Positions 5,592-9,326 of a stretch of 9,326 nt of DNA are shown piece after piece. The stretch comes from Deltaproteobacteria bacterium (lineage in GTDB: Bacteria > Desulfobacterota > Desulfobulbia > Desulfobulbales > Desulfobulbaceae). Under the pieces are notes generated by a model. It did no database searches and was not told the DNA's origin. It saw nothing but the letters and a program-made list of their open reading frames with translations. Where the stretch lies: positions 10,571 to 19,896 of the forward strand of contig JAADIK010000197.1 of the NCBI GenBank assembly GCA_013151365.1. Direction: 5' to 3'. A program made the translations under genes and the position numbers. How positions within the stretch are numbered: the first letter of the stretch is position 1; each line of letters opens with the position of its first letter.

Positions 5592-6608
5592 ATGGAGCCA
5601 AAAGAACGGCTGACAAGGACCTTTGCCGGCAAAACGATCGACCGGCCGCCGGTGCTCTGTCCGGGTGGGATGATGGCGGTGTCGGCCCGGGGCATCATGG
5701 CCAGGGCCGGTTTCAGCGGCCGTGACGCCCACTGCGACCCGGAGAAAATGGCTGCCATTGCCGAACGAATCGCCGGGATCAGCGGCTTTGAAAACGTGGG
5801 GGTCCCTTTCTGCATGACGGTTGAGGCCGAGAGTTTCGGAGCCCGGGTGGACCTCGGCGATATTGAGCGGGAACCGGCGGTAACCCGGTATCCCTGCGCA
5901 AGCCTGGCCGATTTCGCCCGTCTTTCACCGGCCGAGCCGGAAAAGCACGGCCGCTTGCCTGTTCTGCTCGAGGCCCTGCGACTGCTCAAAAAAAGCAACC
6001 CGCACCTGCCGATCATGGGCAACCTGGTCGGTCCCATCAGCCTGGCCACTTCCCTGGTCGAGCCCACCACCTTTTTCCGGGCCATGCGCAGGGAGGCCGG
6101 GACCGTCCACGAAATCCTGGCCTTTATCACCGACTTCCTGGTCCGCCTCGGCCGGGCCCAGTTTGCGGCCGGCGCCGACCTGATAACCGTGGCCGACCCC
6201 ACCTCCACCGGTGAGATTCTCGGCCCGATGTTTTTCAAAGAATTTGCCAAGCCCTATCTTGAAAGGCTTTGCCGGGGGCTGGAGCAGGGCGGCCGGCCGG
6301 TGATCGTCCATATCTGCGGCAACGCCCGGTTGATCGCCCCGGCCATCAGTGATATCAACCCGCTTGCCGCCTTCAGCTTTGACTCACTGGTTAACGTGGC
6401 CAGGTTGAAAGAGCAGATGGGCTCCCTGGTTTTGATGGGCAACGTGAGCACTGCGGTGCTCGAAAAGGGCTCACCCGAGCTGGTCCGCAAAATCGCCCGT
6501 ATTTGTCTTGCCAGGGGCGTTGAGATCCTGGCGCCGGCCTGCGGGATAAGCCCGGCAACCCCTTTGGCAAACATCAGGGCTCTGACCGGGGCGGTGGCCG
6601 GGACATGA
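5592..6608 (+). CDS. MtaA/CmuA-family methyltransferase (paralogue 2)
   Basis: A 338-residue URO-D-fold methyltransferase, the closest of the three here to the MtaA/CmuA group. In that group the zinc activates a thiol acceptor such as coenzyme M, or the methyl is exchanged with a corrinoid protein. The zinc ligands are intact: His240 and Cys242 in VHICGNA, and Cys317 in APACGISP. MtaA-like segments include NLVGPISLATSLV (144-156), LITVADPTSTGEILGP (197-212), KEFAKPYLERL (216-226) and LMGNVST (281-287). It starts 11 bases after the previous stop, with only a weak GGGA (5581-5584) as ribosome binding site, so it may rely on coupling to the gene before. Its stop overlaps the next start. If the host lacks coenzyme M, as most bacteria do, the acceptor must be something else. 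Confidence 0.87.
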   Translation: MEPKERLTRTFAGKTIDRPPVLCPGGMMAVSARGIMARAGFSGRDAHCDPEKMAAIAERIAGISGFENVGVPFCMTVEAESFGARVDLGDIEREPAVTRYPCASLADFARLSPAEPEKHGRLPVLLEALRLLKKSNPHLPIMGNLVGPISLATSLVEPTTFFRAMRREAGTVHEILAFITDFLVRLGRAQFAAGADLITVADPTSTGEILGPMFFKEFAKPYLERLCRGLEQGGRPVIVHICGNARLIAPAISDINPLAAFSFDSLVNVARLKEQMGSLVLMGNVSTAVLEKGSPELVRKIARICLARGVEILAPACGISPATPLANIRALTGAVAGT

Positions 6609-7498
6609 ACCACCGGCAACTTGTCCGCCGGGCCATTGACCATCAGCATTCTCCCGTCCCGCCCAGGGGAGAGATCTGTATCGGCCCCGGTTTTATCGAG
6701 AAACTTCTGGGCCGGCCCTACCGGGGCCTGGCGGATAGGCAAGAGACCATTGCCGCCCTCGGCCTTGACCTGGTAGTGGTGAGCACCGACCTCGCCCTGC
6801 CCGCCGGTCTGCAGCCGGAATCGGCAATCCGGGAGATAGAGTGGTGGCGGCAACGGACCGATCTCTATATCCTGGTTCTGGTCACCGGCCCCTTCCGGGG
6901 CGGTCTCGACCATATCCCTTTTGAGCAGTACTGCCGGCTGACCCTGAAGGCGCCGCAGGAGATCCTTGAACTTTCCAGCCGGGCCGCCCGGGACCTGGTC
7001 CGGCTGGCGAAAAGCTGTGTGCGGGCCGGCGCGGACGGGGTCATTATTGGTGATGATCTTGCCTGTAACCGCCACACCCTGCTCTCGCCGCCGGTTTTAC
7101 GGAAAATGATCTTTCCTTTCCTGCAGCAGAGCCTGGAATCGATCAGGCGGACCGGGGCCCCTGTGTTTTTTCACTCGGACGGCAATATCAACCCGGTTCT
7201 TGCCGATCTGGCCGCCATGGGATTTGCGGGCATTCACTCGTTGCAGCCCTCGGCCGGCATGAGGATAGCCGAGATCAAGAAGCGGTATGGCCGGGAATTG
7301 ACCCTGTGGGGCAATATAGAGTTTACGGCTTATCCCCGGAAAACGGCGCAGGAGTTGAGGGCGCGGGCCGTGAAAATCGTTGCGGCCGCTGCCGCCGGGG
7401 GCGGTTTTATCTTCGGCTCCAGCACGGGGCTTGCGGATGACACCCCTGTCGATGCCGTGGTCGGTGTCTACCAAAGGTTGCGGGAATATTCTGCATGA
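6605..7498 (+). CDS. URO-D-fold protein lacking the zinc cysteines (paralogue 3)
   Basis: A 297-residue member of the URO-D superfamily, shorter than its two neighbours mainly because the N-terminal part is reduced. Fold markers are visible: GADGVIIGDDLA (142-153), SPPVLRKMIFPFL (161-173), FFHSDGNINP (188-197), SLQPSAGM (212-219) and LWGNIE (234-239). The zinc pattern is altered. His190 is kept, but the position of the first cysteine is Asp192 (HSDG), and the second falls in GSSTGL (271-276) with no Cys. Related proteins with HSDG are common in corrinoid-associated clusters, from family knowledge. It may be a zinc-independent methyltransferase acting on the methylated substrate, a partner subunit, or a decarboxylase-like enzyme. 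ATGA overlaps at both ends tie it to the operon. Superfamily is sure, function is not. Confidence 0.8.
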   Translation: MNHRQLVRRAIDHQHSPVPPRGEICIGPGFIEKLLGRPYRGLADRQETIAALGLDLVVVSTDLALPAGLQPESAIREIEWWRQRTDLYILVLVTGPFRGGLDHIPFEQYCRLTLKAPQEILELSSRAARDLVRLAKSCVRAGADGVIIGDDLACNRHTLLSPPVLRKMIFPFLQQSLESIRRTGAPVFFHSDGNINPVLADLAAMGFAGIHSLQPSAGMRIAEIKKRYGRELTLWGNIEFTAYPRKTAQELRARAVKIVAAAAAGGGFIFGSSTGLADDTPVDAVVGVYQRLREYSA

Positions 7499-9288
7499 AG
7501 GTTACGGTAACGCTTCTCTTCAAGGGGAAAGAAATATCGACCCGGGCCCGGGCCGGGCAGACATTGGCCACAATAATCGAGGAGGCCGGCCTGGACCTGG
7601 AGCTTCCCTGCGGCGGCCATCGCGACTGCGGCGCCTGCCGGGTGCACGCCCAAGGCCTGCTCTCGCCGCCCACTGCCGTGGAGCTGGAACTCTTGGGCGA
7701 GGAAAAGATCGGGCAGGGCGTGCGCCTGGCCTGCAAGAGCAAGATCAGGGGGGCGGCCGAGATAATCGTCCCCGAGACCTTGCAGGCGGCCAATATCCTT
7801 GCCCGGGGCACGGCGAGGAGAACCGGTTTCAACCCCAATATAAGCAAAAAACTCCTGGCCCCCATCATTGCCGCCGAGAGTTCCTTGCTGGAATCGGTAA
7901 GGAAATCCCTGGCCGAAACAGGGCTGGCGGCGGCACCGGAGTTGGAAGTGGCAGGTCCTGAAAAAAACAGTGCCGGGGGTGTCCTGACCGCGGTGTCAAG
8001 AAATGGCACCGTGGATCTTGTTGAACCCGGCGATACCCGGGCGGAGTGTTTCGGCCTGGCCGTTGACGTGGGGACCACCACCCTGGTGGTTTCGCTGGTT
8101 GATCTCAACTCCGGCCGCGAGCTTGATACGATCTCCGCCTTGAATCCGCAGGTGACATATGGGCATGATGTGGTCACCAGGATAACCCAGGTCAAGGGCA
8201 AACAGGTAAGTCTCCGCCATCTGCAGGAGATACTGGTCCGTGAACTCGACCGGCTCGGCCGGGAGCTTTGCCAGAGACATTCCCTTTCCCCGGCCCGGAT
8301 CTATGAAGCGGCCGTGGCCGGCAATACCTGTATGATGCATCTCCTTCTGGCCCTGGACCCGGTGGTCCTGGCTCTGGCGCCCTACACCTCCCGGATCAAG
8401 GGCAGTGTCTCGGTCCGGGCAACGGAACTGGGTTTCAGGTCTCTTTGCCGAGCCCACCTTTACATCCTGCCGCCCATCTCCCCTTTTGTGGGCGGCGATA
8501 TCACCGCCGGTATCCTGGCCACCGACCTGGCAGCCGGTCCGAAACCCACCCTGTTGATCGATATCGGCACCAACGGCGAGGTGGTCCTGGTAACTGAAGA
8601 CAAGATATTTGCCTGCTCCGTGGCCGCGGGCCCGGCCTTTGAAGGCATGAACATCGCCTGTGGCATGCGGGCTCAGCCCGGGGCCATTGAGGCGGTCCGG
8701 ATTGAAAATGATGGTCCCCGGCTCAAGGTAATCGGCCAGGGCCGCCCCCGGGGGATCTGCGGCAGCGGCCTGATCGATGTCGTGGCCCAGCTCCGGGAAA
8801 AGGAGCTGATCAACGCCAGGGGCCGGATAGCCGCCGACTGTGCGGCCCCATCCCTGCGGTCATGCCTCCGGGACCGGGACGGCAAGAGGTCTTTCCTGCT
8901 CTTTGCGGATGATCGCGGCCGGCAGGTCTACATCTCCCAGCAGGATATCCGCCAGGTCCAGCTGGCCAAGGGGGCCTGCCGGGCCGGCATCAACCTGCTG
9001 CTCAAGGAGGCGGCCATCGGCCCGGCGGCGGTCAAGAGGGTCTGGGTGGCCGGCGCCTTCGGTTATCACCTCAAGCCCGCCTCGCTTATCAAGATCGGCC
9101 TCCTGCCCCGGCAGTGGCATGATCGCATCGCCTTTGCCGGCAATACCGCCAAGGTGGGGGCCCTGTCGGTGCTGCTGAACCGGCGACTCCGGGACGAGGC
9201 GGCCGGGCTGGTGCGATCGGTTATGACCGTGGACCTCGTCTCCCACCCCGAGTTTGACCGGCAGTTTATCCGGGCGATGCTCTTTTAA
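7495..9288 (+). CDS. RACo-like reductive activator of the corrinoid protein
   Basis: Cytosolic ATP-dependent activator that returns inactive Co(II) corrinoid to Co(I) by single-electron transfer. The 597 residues are near the usual length for RACo-type proteins. The N-terminal plant-type ferredoxin domain (about 1-95) has the four 2Fe-2S cysteines Cys39, Cys45, Cys48 and Cys80 in the pattern C-x5-C-x2-C-x31-C. After a linker (about 96-180), the ASKHA ATPase part begins: phosphate motif 1 DVGTTT (191-196), phosphate motif 2 DIGTNGE (356-362), the ICGSGLIDV segment (421-429) and VAGAFGYHL (518-526). This is the DUF4445/RACo C-terminal architecture, unlike archaeal RamA, which carries a C-terminal 4Fe-4S domain. 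The start overlaps the preceding stop (ATGA). Its presence in the same operon strongly supports a corrinoid methyltransferase role for the genes before it. No electron donor partner is encoded in the window. Confidence 0.93.
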   Translation: MKVTVTLLFKGKEISTRARAGQTLATIIEEAGLDLELPCGGHRDCGACRVHAQGLLSPPTAVELELLGEEKIGQGVRLACKSKIRGAAEIIVPETLQAANILARGTARRTGFNPNISKKLLAPIIAAESSLLESVRKSLAETGLAAAPELEVAGPEKNSAGGVLTAVSRNGTVDLVEPGDTRAECFGLAVDVGTTTLVVSLVDLNSGRELDTISALNPQVTYGHDVVTRITQVKGKQVSLRHLQEILVRELDRLGRELCQRHSLSPARIYEAAVAGNTCMMHLLLALDPVVLALAPYTSRIKGSVSVRATELGFRSLCRAHLYILPPISPFVGGDITAGILATDLAAGPKPTLLIDIGTNGEVVLVTEDKIFACSVAAGPAFEGMNIACGMRAQPGAIEAVRIENDGPRLKVIGQGRPRGICGSGLIDVVAQLREKELINARGRIAADCAAPSLRSCLRDRDGKRSFLLFADDRGRQVYISQQDIRQVQLAKGACRAGINLLLKEAAIGPAAVKRVWVAGAFGYHLKPASLIKIGLLPRQWHDRIAFAGNTAKVGALSVLLNRRLRDEAAGLVRSVMTVDLVSHPEFDRQFIRAMLF

Positions 9289-9326
9289 GGGACCGGGACC
9301 TGAATTGCTGCGATTGGTTATCCATA
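9289..9326. other. Right edge, nothing recognised
   Basis: 38 bases after the activator's stop codon contain no start codon with a ribosome binding site on the + strand and no terminator hairpin. The operon may continue beyond the window. Confidence 0.5.

Noticed and set aside
4525..7498. Heme-pathway uroporphyrinogen decarboxylase (hemE) for any of the three URO-D proteins
   Set aside because: The RQAGRY-type N-terminal motif is missing. Two of them carry the methyltransferase zinc site, and the corrinoid protein and activator alongside point to methyl transfer.
7407..8201. 264-codon minus-strand open frame across the paralogue 3/activator junction
   Set aside because: It is antisense to two well-supported genes, including the 2Fe-2S domain, and its translation shows no domain.

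Overview
The window looks like chromosomal DNA of an anaerobic, GC-rich bacterium. The DnaK and TrpS sequences, the housekeeping gene order and a corrinoid methyltransferase cluster with a ferredoxin-like activator all fit a sulfate reducer or syntroph of the Desulfobacterota (Desulfobulbales-like). That placement is inference from protein character, not from a search.

Left third (1-3252): two housekeeping genes on the + strand. dnaK (148-2079) has its own promoter-like sequence and a textbook intrinsic terminator (2103-2142), so it is probably transcribed alone. trpS (2284-3252) follows after a roughly 140-base leader that can fold.

Middle (3253-3868): about 616 bases with no convincing gene. 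It holds a strong hairpin just after trpS, a degenerate repetitive segment rich in CAGAG/CTCTG words with a direct and an inverted repeat, then an AT-richer stretch with several small hairpins leading to a strong ribosome binding site. It separates the housekeeping genes from the accessory operon and probably carries the operon's promoter, which I could not place.

Right two thirds (3869-9288): a tight five-gene + strand operon. In order: a cobalamin-binding corrinoid protein (3869-4528), a zinc-type URO-D/MtaA-like methyltransferase (4525-5580), a second one closest to the MtaA/CmuA group (5592-6608), a third URO-D-fold protein lacking both zinc cysteines (6605-7498), and a RACo-like reductive activator with an N-terminal 2Fe-2S domain and a C-terminal ASKHA ATPase (7495-9288). 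Three of the four junctions are 4-base ATGA overlaps and the fourth is an 11-base gap, so the genes are almost certainly co-expressed.

Working model (inference): one of the methyltransferases moves a methyl group from an unidentified methylated substrate to the Co(I) corrinoid protein, another passes it to an acceptor (a thiol or tetrahydrofolate), and the activator re-reduces corrinoid that has oxidised to Co(II). No recognisable MtaB, MttB, MtmB or MtrH/AcsE-type partner lies in the window. The substrate is unknown, and three URO-D-fold paralogues serving one corrinoid protein is the most interesting feature here.
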